DNA of 64,000 nucleotides from Crocinitomicaceae bacterium. GTDB lineage: Bacteria > Bacteroidota > Bacteroidia > Flavobacteriales_D > Crocinitomicaceae. Each line of letters starts with the position of its first letter. Within the stretch, counting starts at the first letter, position 1. Below the pieces are notes generated by a model, which did not search any database, was not told where the DNA came from, and saw only the letters and a program-made list of their open reading frames with translations. Of the stretch, positions 8,970 to 18,997 are shown piece by piece. Location of the stretch: assembly GCA_016719925.1 (NCBI GenBank), contig JADJYC010000012.1:66838-130837 (forward strand), written 5' to 3'. The position numbers were made by a program, and so were the translations under genes.

Positions 8970-10058
8970 TTATTTGAAATATCGAAAATCATGCCCGTTT
9001 TTTATTTTCAGTAATGATTCATAAATGAGACGGATTCCGTTTTCCACATCTTCGCGGTAAGCCATTTCAACAGTGGTGTGCATATATCTTAACGGTGTTG
9101 AAATAAGTACTGACGGAACACCGCTGTTTGAATAGGCGAAAGCATCAGTGTCTGTTCCGGTTGCGCGGGATACCGCAGCACGCTGAAATTTTATTTTTGC
9201 TTTTTGCGCAGCATCAATCACAAGTTTTAAAAGATTATTCTGTACTGCAGGCCCATAAGTAACTACCGGTCCTCCGCCGCATTTCAGATCTCCCTGTTGT
9301 ATTTTACTGATCATAGGCGTTTGTGTATCATGACATACATCTGTAACAATAGCAACATCCGGCTGAATTCTTTCAGCAATCATTTCTGCTCCGCGTAATC
9401 CAACTTCTTCCTGCACAGCGTTGGTGATATACAATCCAAACGGAAGTTTCACTTTATTTTCATGTAATAATCTGGCAACTTCAGCAATCATAAATCCACC
9501 GATGCGGTTGTCCAGAGCTCTTCCAACAAATTTGTCTTTGTTCAGAATCATGAATTCATCTTCAAACGTAACAACACATCCAACATGTACTCCCATTTTC
9601 TCAACTTCTTCCTGGGTTGTGCATCCGCAATCCAGAAAAATATTTTTCATGGAAGGAGTATCTTCTTTTTCAGCACGGGTGTGAATTGCCGGCCAGCCAA
9701 AAACTGCTTTTACAATTCCTTTATCTGTATGAATATTCACACGCATGGATGGTGCAATCAAATGGTCAGATCCGCCATTACGTTTCAGATAAATGAAACC
9801 GTCTTTGGTAATGTAATTGACAAACCAGGATATCTCATCAGCATGTGCTTCAATAACTACTTTATATTTTGCAGATGGATTTACAATACCTACGACATTC
9901 CCGTAAGCATCTACCCAATGATCGCTGATATAAGGCTTAATATAATTCAGCCACATTTTCTGACCTTCTTTTTCAAACCCTGTCGGGGCGGGGTTATTTA
10001 TGTAGTTTTCAAGAAATTCCAGTGATTTTTTGTTCAGAACCTGTTTGGATTTTGCCAT
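8970..10058 (-). CDS. M42-family metallopeptidase (glutamyl/deblocking aminopeptidase-like)
   Basis: A cytosolic di-metal aminopeptidase that trims N-terminal residues from peptides; M42 enzymes usually form tetrahedral dodecamers. The sequence has the expected ligands and catalytic residues in order: His72 in EAHADEIS, Asp183 in ALDNRIGG (bridging metal ligand), Glu217/218 in QEEVGLRG (general base and ligand), an Asp in TDVCHD, and the C-terminal RYMHTTVE His. The 362 residues are normal for the family, with no signal peptide. Its stop is 8 bases before the start of the WD40/caspase gene, so they may share a transcript. The substrate is not predictable from sequence. Confidence 0.93.
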   Translation of the reverse strand: MAKSKQVLNKKSLEFLENYINNPAPTGFEKEGQKMWLNYIKPYISDHWVDAYGNVVGIVNPSAKYKVVIEAHADEISWFVNYITKDGFIYLKRNGGSDHLIAPSMRVNIHTDKGIVKAVFGWPAIHTRAEKEDTPSMKNIFLDCGCTTQEEVEKMGVHVGCVVTFEDEFMILNKDKFVGRALDNRIGGFMIAEVARLLHENKVKLPFGLYITNAVQEEVGLRGAEMIAERIQPDVAIVTDVCHDTQTPMISKIQQGDLKCGGGPVVTYGPAVQNNLLKLVIDAAQKAKIKFQRAAVSRATGTDTDAFAYSNSGVPSVLISTPLRYMHTTVEMAYREDVENGIRLIYESLLKIKNGHDFRYFK

Positions 10059-10127
10059 GGTGTTTGGTTTTAAAGATTGGGATATACTGTATAAAATTAT
10101 AAATTAGCGGATATAAATTCCCGAAAC

Positions 10128-11228
10128 ATGTTAAAATTTCCGGTTATCCTTTTACTTCTTTGCATCAGCGCTGGTGTTTTTGCTCAGACAGACACATCCA
10201 AAACGCTTCAGGGCGGGGGAGTAGATCAGCGGATTCTCGATTCCCTTGGTCTTGTCAATCCTGAACTTCAGAAAAAATACAATGAAGGTGTGCGTGCACT
10301 GACTTCAAATAATTACATGGAGGCGGTTCAGCGTTTTACTGAAGTTACTCTTATGGAGCCTTCTTATGTAACTGCTTATTACAATCGCGGAATGGCGTTC
10401 AAAGGCCTTGCAAAAACAACTGAAGCAATCGCTGATTTCAATAAAGTTCTGGAACTCGATCCTTCAAACCATACAGCCGCATACATCAAAGGAGAAATTT
10501 ACAATGAAAGCGGAGATTATGAAGAAGCCGCGAAAGCTTTTCAGCAGGCATCTGAAATAAACAGAACTGATGAAAAGTATGCTTATTTTCAGGGTGTAGC
10601 ACTTTTTCAGTCAGAGAAATATGAAGAGGCTATCAAAGCATTTGATGAAGCCATCAGAAGAAAACCGGATTATGCTTATGCCTATAATGACCGGGGCAGT
10701 GCTAAAGTGCAGATAGAAAATTATGATGCAGCTATTCTGGATTATAATATGGCCATAAAATATGATGCCAATCTGCATTTCGCATACAACAATCTGGGTT
10801 CTGCTTACCGTAAAAAAGAAGACTGGGTAAACGCTGAAAAATATTATACAGAGGCAATCAAACGCAAACCGGATTATTATATCGCATATAACAACAGAGG
10901 CTCAGCAAGATTTGCACAGGGAAAATATGCTGATGCACTGGCTGATTTTTCAAAAGCAATTCAGTTAAATCCGGATTATGCTTTTGCTTATAACAATCAG
11001 GCATCTGTTTATATCAAAATGGAAAAATTTGAAGAAGCGGTGAAAGCATGTGATAAAGCAATTTCATTAAACGGTGAATACACTGAAGCTTATTTCAACC
11101 GCGGAATTGCAAAAGAAATGCTGAAGGATGTTACCGGTGCGTGTGCTGACTGGCAGGATGCCTTCATTCTTGGAAGTGAAAACGCTGAACAATATATCAA
11201 TAGTCCCGCATGCGCAGGAAACAACTAA
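10128..11228 (+). CDS. Exported TPR-repeat protein (cassette copy 1)
   Basis: A signal peptide (cleavage near AGVFAQ-TD, about residue 20) is followed by roughly nine tetratricopeptide repeats (AYYNRGMAFKGL, AYNDRGSAKVQI, AYNNLGSAYRKK, AYNNRGSARFAQ, AYNNQASVYIKM, AYFNRGIAKEML). The last repeat ends in ACADWQDAFILGSENAEQYI. TPR superhelices bind other proteins, here probably in the periplasm. The stop lies 11 bases before the next gene, a PorE-like OmpA protein. The same gene pair is repeated at 13.4-16.6 kb, where the corresponding TPR protein shares the C-terminal WQDAFILGSE-like motif. A link to the T9SS or cell-envelope complex is an inference from the neighbour. Confidence 0.88.
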   Translation: MLKFPVILLLLCISAGVFAQTDTSKTLQGGGVDQRILDSLGLVNPELQKKYNEGVRALTSNNYMEAVQRFTEVTLMEPSYVTAYYNRGMAFKGLAKTTEAIADFNKVLELDPSNHTAAYIKGEIYNESGDYEEAAKAFQQASEINRTDEKYAYFQGVALFQSEKYEEAIKAFDEAIRRKPDYAYAYNDRGSAKVQIENYDAAILDYNMAIKYDANLHFAYNNLGSAYRKKEDWVNAEKYYTEAIKRKPDYYIAYNNRGSARFAQGKYADALADFSKAIQLNPDYAFAYNNQASVYIKMEKFEEAVKACDKAISLNGEYTEAYFNRGIAKEMLKDVTGACADWQDAFILGSENAEQYINSPACAGNN

Positions 11229-11239
11229 CCCAATCCGAC

Positions 11240-13313
11240 ATGAAAAAATTTATTGTTTCACTATTATTTTCTGCCCTCGCATTAAATGCCTGGCTGCAGG
11301 ATGTGCCTTTTGATAAAGCACTTTTTAAAGAGCGTAAAGAAGAGTTTAAAGTTGCTGAAGAAGCATTGGAAACAGGAGACATGCACTACATGAATTTTCC
11401 GGCTGATTATCAGACAGCAGTTACCTACTATCTGAAAGCAAATGCTTTTAATCCAAACAGTGGTGATCTCAATTATAAAATAGGAATGTGTTTATCTGAA
11501 TTTTGATAAATATCAGATGAAACAGTATTTTGAGAAAGCGTATAATCTTAAACCTACTGTCAGTCCGGATATCCTTTTCTACTTAGGCTGGTGTTATCAC
11601 CTGGATGGAAACTGGACCAAGGCCATGGAATACTACAACATGTTTGCAGGCAAAGCTACTGCACCCGAACTTGCACCGTTGAAAACAGAAGCCTTCAAAA
11701 AAATTCAGGAATGTAAAAACGGTCAGGCGCTTGAAAGTCAAAAGGCAAGAGTTTGGATTGACAATATTGGTGATGAGATCAACTCACAATATCCCGATTA
11801 TGCACCGGTAATTTCTACAGATGAAGCTTTGATGATTTTTACAACACGCCGTCCGGATACGGAAGAAATGGCCTTTGGCGGTTATTTTGAAGATTTGTAT
11901 GTTTCAAGACGGGAGAACGGAGTCTGGTCAAAAGCAGTACCTATTGGAAAACCGGTAAACGTGAAAGGGCAGCATGATGCAACTATCGGTTTATCACCAG
12001 ATGGTCATACGCTGTATGTATATAATGATGACCGCGGGAACGGAGATATTTATGAATCAATAGATGAAGACGGTGCTTGGTCACAACCTGAACTGATGGA
12101 AAAAACGATCAATACAGATGCGCATGAACCTGACGCTTCATTGACATTTGATGGTAAACGTCTTTATTTTACAAGTGATAAACCTGGCGGAACAGGAGGA
12201 CATGATATTTATTATTCTGACTGGAATGATGAAAAGCAAAAATGGGGAGAAGCAATTAATGTTGGTACAGTTCTCAACACACCGTATGATGAAAGAAGTG
12301 TATTCATTCACCCTGACGGAGAAACGATGTATTTTGCTTCCAAAGGACACAATACAATGGGCGGTTATGATTTATTTTATTCCAAACTGGTGGATGGTAA
12401 ATGGACAACTCCAGTTAATCTTGGACCTCCGTTAAATACTCCGGATGACGATGTACAATTGGTTGTTGCCGGTAACGGAAGATTTGGTTATTGCTCATCC
12501 TACAGATCCGGCGGATATGGAGAAAAAGACATTTATGTGATAACTTTTCTTGGACCAGAAAAATTGCCTGTACTTTCTAATGAAGACAATTTGATTGCGT
12601 CCATTGCAAAACCAATCAAAGAAAAACTGGAAGAGCCACAACTGGTAAGTGAAGGAAGTAACATGGCAATTCTTACCGGTATCATTCGTGACGAAAAAAC
12701 AAAACAACCATTGAAAGCACAAATTGTGCTGGTAGATAATGAGGCCAATAAAGTAATTGCAGAATTTAATTCAGATGCTGTTACGGGTAAATATCTGGTT
12801 TCCTTACCCGGCGGATCAAATTACGGAATTGCCATACGTAAAGATGGATATCTCTTCCATTCTGAAAACTTTGTAATTCCGGATGAAAGCGGATTCAGAC
12901 AATACAATAAAGATGCTGATCTGAAAAAAGTAGAAGTCGGACAGACAATTATATTGAGAAATATATTCTTTGATCTGGACAAATACACATTGCGTCCTGA
13001 ATCTGTGAATGAGCTTGAACGCCTGATTAAATTACTGCAGGAAAATCCGACGATGAAAATCGAAATTTCAGGACATACGGATACACGTGGAAGTGCTGAG
13101 CACAATCAGGAACTTTCCTATAACCGGGCCAAAGCGGTTGTTGATTATCTGATTGCTCACGGAATTGATGCGGGCCGTTTGACATATGCAGGTTATGGTG
13201 AAACCAAAACTATTGTTTCGGATGAGGCAATTGCAAAGATGAAATCAACCACTGAAAAGGAGGAGGCACATCAGCAAAACCGCAGAACAGAGTTCAAGAT
13301 TCTCAGCATGTAA
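11240..13313 (+). CDS. PorE-like protein: TPR, PD40 propeller, CRD and OmpA domains (frameshifted, copy 1)
   Basis: The domain order is that of Porphyromonas PorE, a T9SS component that ties the complex to peptidoglycan: a signal peptide, a TPR-like region (to about residue 160), PD40/WD40-like blades (LYFTSDKPGGTGGHDIYYS, MYFASKGHNTMGGYDLFYS), a carboxypeptidase-regulatory-like domain (LTGIIRDEKTKQPL), and a C-terminal OmpA domain (NIFFDLDKYTLRPES, ISGHTDTRGSAEHN, NRRTEFKIL). I chose the ATG at 11240 (MKKFIVSLLF) because it gives a clean signal peptide. The open frame breaks near 11495, where TGTTTATCTG has one extra T; without it the TPR region reads ...GMCYLNFDKYQMKQYF. It could also be a PorE paralog with a role outside T9SS. 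Confidence 0.82.
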
Positions 13314-13412
13314 CCTGCCGACGAATACTTTTCGACAAGCGATAGAACATAAGTTTTTTTCGATTGAATACGCATTTCTTGCAAAATAAGGCGGGATTGT
13401 ATTAAATTCGCA

Positions 13413-13420
13413 TAAATTTG
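13413..13420 (+). promoter_or_regulatory. Candidate -7 element (TAAATTTGC) directly before the start codon
   Basis: TAAATTTG followed by C matches the Bacteroidota -7 consensus and ends only 5 bases before the ATG of the second TPR gene, implying a nearly leaderless transcript. A TTG at the expected -33 distance is absent. Confidence 0.4.
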
Positions 13421-13425
13421 CAGGA

Positions 13426-14460
13426 ATGAAACTCAGACTACTACTCATTTTTCTGATTCCTTTTTTCGCATTTTCTCAGGGCAAAAGAACACTTGCCACA
13501 AAAAAAATGTTTGATAAGGCTGTTGAAGCATACAATGCCGGCAACAATGATGAAGCATTGGGTATGTTTAAACAATGCGTGGCGGATGACCCAACATTCA
13601 CAGAAGCTTATTTGAACATTTCTTATATCTATTTTGAAGCTAAAGATTATGACAATTCATTGTCTAATTCACTGAAAGCACTTCAGACAAATCAGTTTCA
13701 ATCTTCTATTTTCATTCAAACTGCCCGTTGTTATTATCATCTTGAACAATATGACAGCACTGTGCATTATATGAAACAGGGAAGTTCATTCGGTGCACTT
13801 TCTGAGTCTGATTATTTGTATTCTGCCAAAAGTCTTGTTTACCTGGGTGAATACCGTGAAGCGACTTTGTATTTTGGAAAAGCTATTGAATTGAATGCAA
13901 ATAACGCACTCTATTATAATGAGCGGGGCAATGCGTATTTTCAACTGGGAGAATATGATTTGGCAAAAGCTGATTTTGATAAAGCGCTTGGGCTGAATCC
14001 TCAATCATCATCTGCCATTGCAAATATGGCCAATGTGGCTTTGGCAATGGGTGATAATGAAACAGCCATGACTTATATTGAAAAAGGAATTTCAGGTGCA
14101 TCTGATGAACAAAAAGTAGATCTGCTGATTCTGAAAGGAAATTATTATAAGAATACCGGTGATTTTGAAAATGCATCAGCCGCATACAATGAAGCTTATG
14201 AATTGGATCAGGAAAATGCTGTAGTACTAAACAATCAGGCTGCTGTGCTTATTGAACTGGAAGATTATCAGGGAGCATTTGAAAAATGTAATCTGGCACT
14301 TGACCTGCAGCCTGAAATGATGGAAGCCTATTTCAACAGAGGCATTGCAAATGAAATGCTGCGTAATGTTGAAGATGCGTGCCTTGACTGGGAACAGGCG
14401 TTTATCCTGGGGTCTGAAATTGCTGAAGAATATCTGAACAGTCCGATTTGTATTGAATAG
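13426..14460 (+). CDS. Exported TPR-repeat protein (cassette copy 2)
   Basis: 344 residues with a signal peptide (MKLRLLLIFLIPFFAFSQG) and about eight TPR units (AYLNISYIYFEA, YYNERGNAYFQLGEYDLAKADFDKALGLNP, VVLNNQAAVLIELEDYQGAF, AYFNRGIANEML). It ends in CLDWEQAFILGSEIAEEYLNSP, closely similar to the end of the TPR protein at 10.1 kb, although the middle repeats differ. The next gene starts 4 bases after the stop, so the pair is surely co-transcribed. The matching order in both cassettes suggests that each TPR protein works with its OmpA partner. Confidence 0.88.
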   Translation: MKLRLLLIFLIPFFAFSQGKRTLATKKMFDKAVEAYNAGNNDEALGMFKQCVADDPTFTEAYLNISYIYFEAKDYDNSLSNSLKALQTNQFQSSIFIQTARCYYHLEQYDSTVHYMKQGSSFGALSESDYLYSAKSLVYLGEYREATLYFGKAIELNANNALYYNERGNAYFQLGEYDLAKADFDKALGLNPQSSSAIANMANVALAMGDNETAMTYIEKGISGASDEQKVDLLILKGNYYKNTGDFENASAAYNEAYELDQENAVVLNNQAAVLIELEDYQGAFEKCNLALDLQPEMMEAYFNRGIANEMLRNVEDACLDWEQAFILGSEIAEEYLNSPICIE

Positions 14461-14464
14461 AAAG

Positions 14465-16560
14465 ATGAAAAAATTACTCGTTGCTATAGCAGTTTTGGTT
14501 GTCTTCAATTCAATTGGACAAGATAAAGACATACCGTTTGACAAAAGATTGTTTGAAGACAGAAAAGAAGAATTTGATAAAGCCGTTGCGGAAATCAAAG
14601 AAGGAGATTTTTACTTTTATGACGGTGCTTCCAGTGACCTTACCCTGGCACTGGATCATTACCTGAAAGCTCAGGCTTTCAATCCTTATTCATCCATGCT
14701 GAACTTTAAAGTAGGTGTTTGTTATTTATACAGTAACCAAAATTCAGAAGTCTTCAGTATCTTGAATTTGCATACAGAGTTTTTCCTGAAGTGGATCCGA
14801 ATATTCGTTTTATCTGGCTCAGGCATATCAGCTTGCGGGTGAATTTGAAAAAGCAATTGAGTTGTATCGTGAACACAAAGATCTTGATTCGTGATGGTGA
14901 TGAAGCGCAGCGTAATTTCATCAATAAGAAAATTTCAGAATGCAGAACGGGTCAGGAATTAAAAGCAAACCCCGTTAGAGTTTGGATTGACAATTTAGGT
15001 GACAGCATCAATACAGAATATCCGGAATTTTCACCGGTAATTTCTGCTGACAACCGCGTTTTATTTTACACAGCACGCCGTCCTGACTCTTACGGCGGTG
15101 CAAAAGATGAAACCAATACTTACTACGAGGATATTTACTATTCTTCGCGTGAATACGGTGGTGAATGGACAGGATCTGTAAATATTGAACAGCCAATCAA
15201 TACTATTTCTCATGATGCAACAGTTGGTCTGGCGCCTGATGGTAAATCCCTTCTTACCTACAAAGGATTGAACAGTAAAAACGGAGATATTTTTATTACC
15301 CGTCAGGATGAAAATGGAGTTTGGGCTGAGCCGGTTTCTATTGGTGCAACTATCAATACGAAATATCACGAGTCAAGCGCAACACTTTCTTTTGATGAGA
15401 AAACACTTTATTTTGAATCAGATCAGCCGGGCGGATTTGGTCAGCATGATATCTACGTCGCTTATTGGGATGAAGCAACTCAAACCTGGGGAAAACCTGA
15501 AAATTTAGGACCAACAATCAATACAGAGTTTGAAGAAAAAGGAGTTTTCTTTCACCCGGATAATAAAACACTTTACTTCTCTTCCAACGGACACAACAAC
15601 ATTGGAGGACTGGATATTTTCAAAACAGTACTAGATCCTGAAACAAAAACCTGGTCTAAACCTGAAAACATCGGTTATCCTATCAACACACCAGATGACG
15701 ACATTTACTTTGTTGTAACTGGTGATACCCGTTATGCCTATTATTCTTCTTACCGTGAAGATGGATTTGGTGAAAAAGACATTTATAAAATTACGTTCCT
15801 GGGTGACAAGAAAGATCCAGTGCTTGCAGGTGCAGATATTGAAGGAAGTGATGATGAACTTTTTGCTTCTGTTCCAAAATCAAAAATGATCGAACAGTTT
15901 GATAACTCTAAATTATTTGTTCTGAAAGGTGTTGTAACAGATGGTAAAACCAAAGTTGGAATTTCTGCAAACCTCTCAATCATCAATGCAAAAACAAATG
16001 AAAAAGTTACGGATATAATTACAAACTCTGACGGAACTTACTCTGTGATATTGGTTCCTGGTGAAACGTATGCTGTGACTGTTTCAGGAAGCTCATATAC
16101 TATTGCATCCAAAACACTCAACAGTACAAAAGACGACAACAACAAAGAGATTACCATGAACTTTGAATTGTTTGCTCCAACAACCGGAACAACCTTTGCG
16201 CTGCACAACATCTATTTTGATTTTGATAAATCAGATTTGAGACACGTGTCTTGTGATGAGCTGGATAAACTTGCAAAAATCATGAAAGAAAATCCAACAA
16301 TTGTGATTGAACTTGCAGGACATACTGACAGACGTGGTTCAGATGATTACAACATGGTGCTTTCAAAAGAGCGTGCTGAAATTGCTAAGGCATATCTTGT
16401 TTCAAAAGGTATTGATGCTTCCCGTATCAAAACGGTCGGGTATGGTGAATCAAAACCGGAGGTAAGCGGTGAAGCCATCAACAATATGGGATCCAATCAG
16501 GAGAAGGAAGCTGCACATCAGCAGAACCGTCGTACTGTTGTCCGTATTGTCAGTCAGTAA
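14465..16560 (+). CDS. PorE-like protein: TPR, PD40 propeller, CRD and OmpA domains (frameshifted, copy 2)
   Basis: It has the same architecture as the gene at 11.2 kb: signal peptide, TPR-like N-terminus (KDIPFDKRLFEDRKEEFDKA mirrors DVPFDKALFKERKEEFKVA of copy 1), PD40 blades (LYFESDQPGGFGQHDIYVA, LYFSSNGHNNIGGLDIF), a CRD-like domain (LKGVVTDGKTKVGIS) and an OmpA domain (NIYFDFDKSDLRHVS, LAGHTDRRGSDDYN). The TPR region is damaged by three apparent single-base frameshifts near 14742 (A run), 14812 (CGTTTTATC) and 14888. Restoring them gives NQKFRSLQYLEFAYRVFPEV, RFYLAQAYQLAGEFEKAIEL and DGDEAQRNF. OmpA domains bind diaminopimelate peptidoglycan, so the protein should be periplasmic or outer-membrane associated. 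Confidence 0.8.
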
Positions 16561-16623
16561 TTAGTTTCGGATTGGATGAAAATATTCAATTCGTGTCAAA
16601 TGAAAATTTTAAAAATCAAAATC

Positions 16624-17711
16624 ATGAAATCAGGAATCATTTCTTTGGTATTTGTGTTTACTTTTTTTTCTTCTGTTGCACAACGTTATTTACTCAGTGA
16701 TTTTTTCTTTATGACGCAGCACTGGAACAATTAACAGACAGTGTTTTTGATTCTATGAATGATACAGCGCGGGTAGGGCAAATGATTATTCCCGCAGCCG
16801 GTGGACACGGAAAACCAACAGAACATCTGAATAAATTAATTGCTAAAAATTATGTGGGCGGAATTTTATTGCTGAACGGAACCAAAGCAGGATTTACTGA
16901 AATGGTGAAACAGTTCAATGCGCTCAATCAGCAAAGTAATGGTTTGCCGCTTTTATATTCAGCTGATGCTGAACCAAGCTTGATCGGATATAAAATCAAA
17001 GATTGTGCACCGGTAAAAAAAGCAAATCTGATGGTGAGCAGAGATGAGGTGAGATTGTACGCTGCATCTATTTGCAATGATTTGAAGGATATTGGAATCA
17101 ATTACAATTATGCACCGGTAGTTGACATGTCACCCAATGAAGCAATCACGTACAGAAGTTTTGGTGACAATTCAGATACAGCACAAATCTGGTCAAGAAT
17201 TTTTATAGAAGAAACTCAGAAACGCGGTATAGTTGCAACGGCAAAACATTTTCCGGGGCACGGATATGTGGTAGGTGATACGCACAAACAATTGGTTTAT
17301 ATAGATGGTGACATGAAAGAAGTAGGAAATTATATACCTTTAATTAATTCGGGAGTACTTTCTATTATGGTGGCCCACATTGCCATCAAGAACAATGAAA
17401 AATACAATACCAATGACATGCCGTCAACAGTTTCAAGAAATATTGTGACCGGCTTGCTGAAAGAAGAAATGAACTTTAAAGGATTGGTAGTTACGGATGC
17501 CATGAACATGGGCGGCGTTGCCTCCATTCCAAATTGTGAACTCAAAGCCGCACAGGCAGGTTGTGATTTATTGCTGATGCCGGTGAATGAAGAAAAAGCT
17601 GTAACAGATATTCTGGGCGCAATTCAAAACGATATTGCTTTTAAGCAGCAAATCTATGCTTCAGTTAGAAAAATTATTCGCCTGAAGATTTGTTTGGGGA
17701 TTATTAAATAG
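16624..17711 (+). CDS. Glycoside hydrolase family 3 (beta-N-acetylhexosaminidase-like), frameshifted
   Basis: GH3 enzyme probably acting on N-acetylglucosamine linkages, perhaps in peptidoglycan turnover. The core has the NagZ-type hallmarks: GGILLLNG, a YNYAPVVDMSPN stretch, KHFPGHG with the catalytic-loop His, and VVTDAMNMGG with the nucleophile Asp. The open frame begins at an internal ATG (16755), but an upstream ATG at 16624 begins a signal peptide (MKSGIISLVFVFTFFSSVAQ), and the correct frame (YDAALEQLTDSVFDSM) leads into the enzyme. One indel in the T-rich stretch at about 16703-16715 joins them. A typical exported GH3 is longer and may carry a serine-hydrolase domain; here only the GH3 domain is present. 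Confidence 0.8.
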
Positions 17712-17745
17712 AAAAAAGGACAACCTATATCATCAATTGTCCTTT
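17711..17745 (-). terminator. Terminator of the transaldolase gene
   Basis: Read on the minus strand, AAAGGACAA pairs with TTGTCCTTT and is followed by TTTTTTC. It starts about 20 bases beyond the stop of the aldolase gene. The convergent GH3 gene ends inside it. Confidence 0.75.
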
Positions 17746-17766
17746 CCAAAAAAAAATAAAAAGATC

Positions 17767-18423
17767 TTACTTATTCCCCTTAGCGTAATCTGCTAAAAAT
17801 TTCTGCAAGCCAATATCTGTTAACGGATGATTCAATAATCCTTTGATTGAACTCAGCGGTCCGGTCATGACATCAGCACCAACTTCAGCGCACTGAATAA
17901 TGTGCATGGTGTGGCGAACAGATGCAGCCAGAATTTGAGTATCGAACAGGTAATTGTCGTAGATCAGTCTGATTTGTACAATCAGATCAATTCCGTTTTG
18001 TGAAACGTCGTCCAATCTTCCTACAAAAGGTGATAAGTAAGTAGCTCCTGCTTTAGCTGCAAGAATGGCCTGTCCGGCAGAAAATACCAGCGTGCAATTT
18101 GTTTTAATTCCTTTATCTGAAAAATAACGGATTGCTTTAATACCGTCTTTAATCATGGGGATTTTTACCACAATGTTTGGGTGAAGTGATGCAAGATTTT
18201 CTCCTTCTTTAATCATTCCTGCATAATCTGTAGCAATTACTTCTGCACTTACATCTCCGTCAACAATTTTACAAATGTCAACATAGTGTTTTAAAATGTT
18301 GTCTGTTCCGGTGATGCCTTCTTTTGCCATGAGGGATGGGTTGGTAGTAACTCCGTCCAGAATTCCCATATCATTTGCTTCACGGATTTCATCCAGATTG
18401 GCGGTATCAATAAAAAATTTCAT
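17767..18423 (-). CDS. Fructose-6-phosphate aldolase / transaldolase-like protein
   Basis: A class I aldolase of the short transaldolase (TalC/FSA/MipB) family, acting in the cytosol in the non-oxidative pentose phosphate pathway or in dihydroxyacetone metabolism. The 218 residues fit the family. Motifs: FIDTANLDEI at the N-terminus, GVTTNPSLMAKEG (residues 24-36), VVKIPM with Schiff-base Lys87, TLVFSAGQAILAAKAGATYLSPFVGR, and the C-terminal GADVMTGPLSSIKGLLNHPLTD. Transaldolase and F6P aldolase activities cannot be separated with certainty from sequence. It is monocistronic with its own terminator. Confidence 0.93.
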   Translation of the reverse strand: MKFFIDTANLDEIREANDMGILDGVTTNPSLMAKEGITGTDNILKHYVDICKIVDGDVSAEVIATDYAGMIKEGENLASLHPNIVVKIPMIKDGIKAIRYFSDKGIKTNCTLVFSAGQAILAAKAGATYLSPFVGRLDDVSQNGIDLIVQIRLIYDNYLFDTQILAASVRHTMHIIQCAEVGADVMTGPLSSIKGLLNHPLTDIGLQKFLADYAKGNK

Positions 18424-18463
18424 TCGATATTATTTAGGTTAAAGATTGATTCTGATTGAGGTA

Positions 18464-18471
18464 CAAAGATA
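18464..18471 (-). promoter_or_regulatory. Candidate -7 element (TATCTTTG) of the aldolase gene
   Basis: The minus strand reads TATCTTTG 40 bases before the aldolase ATG. A TTG lies 15 bases upstream (18487-18489), a little short of the usual spacing. Confidence 0.4.
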
Positions 18472-18620
18472 GAATGGAGGTCGGGGCAATCTGAAAAATC
18501 TTATTAACAGATTTTCAAGGAGTTTTTGCAGGAATGGCTATTTGATCAATAAAATGGATGAGCAGGGAACGTCTTCCACAAAACCTATTCCGCTAATTGA
18601 TGCTAGCTGTGTTGCTAATT

Positions 18621-18710
18621 AAACACAGAGTTAAAGGAGTTTTGCACAGAGTTTCACAGCGGTTAAACATTTTGCCCTCTGTGTGAAACTCAGTGAACTC
18701 TATGTGAAAC
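18621..18710. repeat. Degenerate CTCTGTGTGAAACTC-type intergenic repeat
   Basis: GAGTTTCACA (18649-18658) and TGTGAAACTC (18682-18691) form an inverted repeat embedded in CACAGAG/CTCTGTG sequence. Such 'CACAGAG / GTGAAACTC' motifs recur in intergenic DNA of many Bacteroidota as degenerate dispersed repeats. No coding potential is seen. The rest of the 18424-18786 gap holds nothing else I can name except the candidate aldolase promoter. Confidence 0.55.
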
Positions 18711-18786
18711 AAATGTTTTTGATGAAGCGAACAATTTGATTGCGGTTAGCTGCTAATTTCGAAAAGATTAGTTGAACCAGGTAGAA

Positions 18787-18893
18787 AAAAAAGTGGGTAA
18801 GCTACCTGTATCGCACCGCTACAACCATCGACCCTTGCTGTATTCCTACCCTGGGGGATTAGACGGGAGCTGGTCGTACAGGACTTACCCGGT
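18787..18893 (-). ncRNA. ffs: Small signal recognition particle RNA (4.5S-like)
   Basis: Read on the minus strand, the segment forms a long hairpin. The ends GGGTAAG and CTTACCC pair, then CCTGTAC pairs with the tract around GATACAGG, and the apex contains CAGGGTAGGAATACAGCAAGGGT, the conserved SRP domain IV loop (AGGAA...AGCA) that binds the Ffh M domain. The transcript ends in a run of eight T residues. This matches the small bacterial type of SRP RNA as found in Bacteroidota. It targets nascent membrane proteins together with Ffh. A textbook promoter sits immediately upstream. Confidence 0.88.
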
Positions 18894-18894
18894 A

Positions 18895-18926
18895 CAAAAT
18901 TAGAAAAAGAATAGGATTATTTCAAA
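18895..18926 (-). promoter_or_regulatory. Bacteroidota sigma-A promoter of the SRP RNA
   Basis: On the minus strand TTG (18923-18925, within TTTTG) is followed by 20 bases and TAATTTTG (18895-18902), the exact -33/-7 layout of Bacteroidota housekeeping promoters. The predicted start is a few bases on, at the 5' end of the RNA hairpin. Confidence 0.8.
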
Positions 18927-18946
18927 ATAAAGCGAAATTACGGCAT

Positions 18947-18979
18947 AAAAAAAGCCCCGCTCTCTTTGAACGGGGCTTT
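18947..18979 (-). terminator. Terminator of the T9SS protease gene
   Basis: On the minus strand AAAGCCCCG pairs with CGGGGCTTT, followed by a run of T residues. It lies about 20 bases after the protease stop codon and separates that gene from the SRP RNA promoter. Confidence 0.9.
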
Positions 18980-18997
18980 CAGTATCTGATAATTTGT

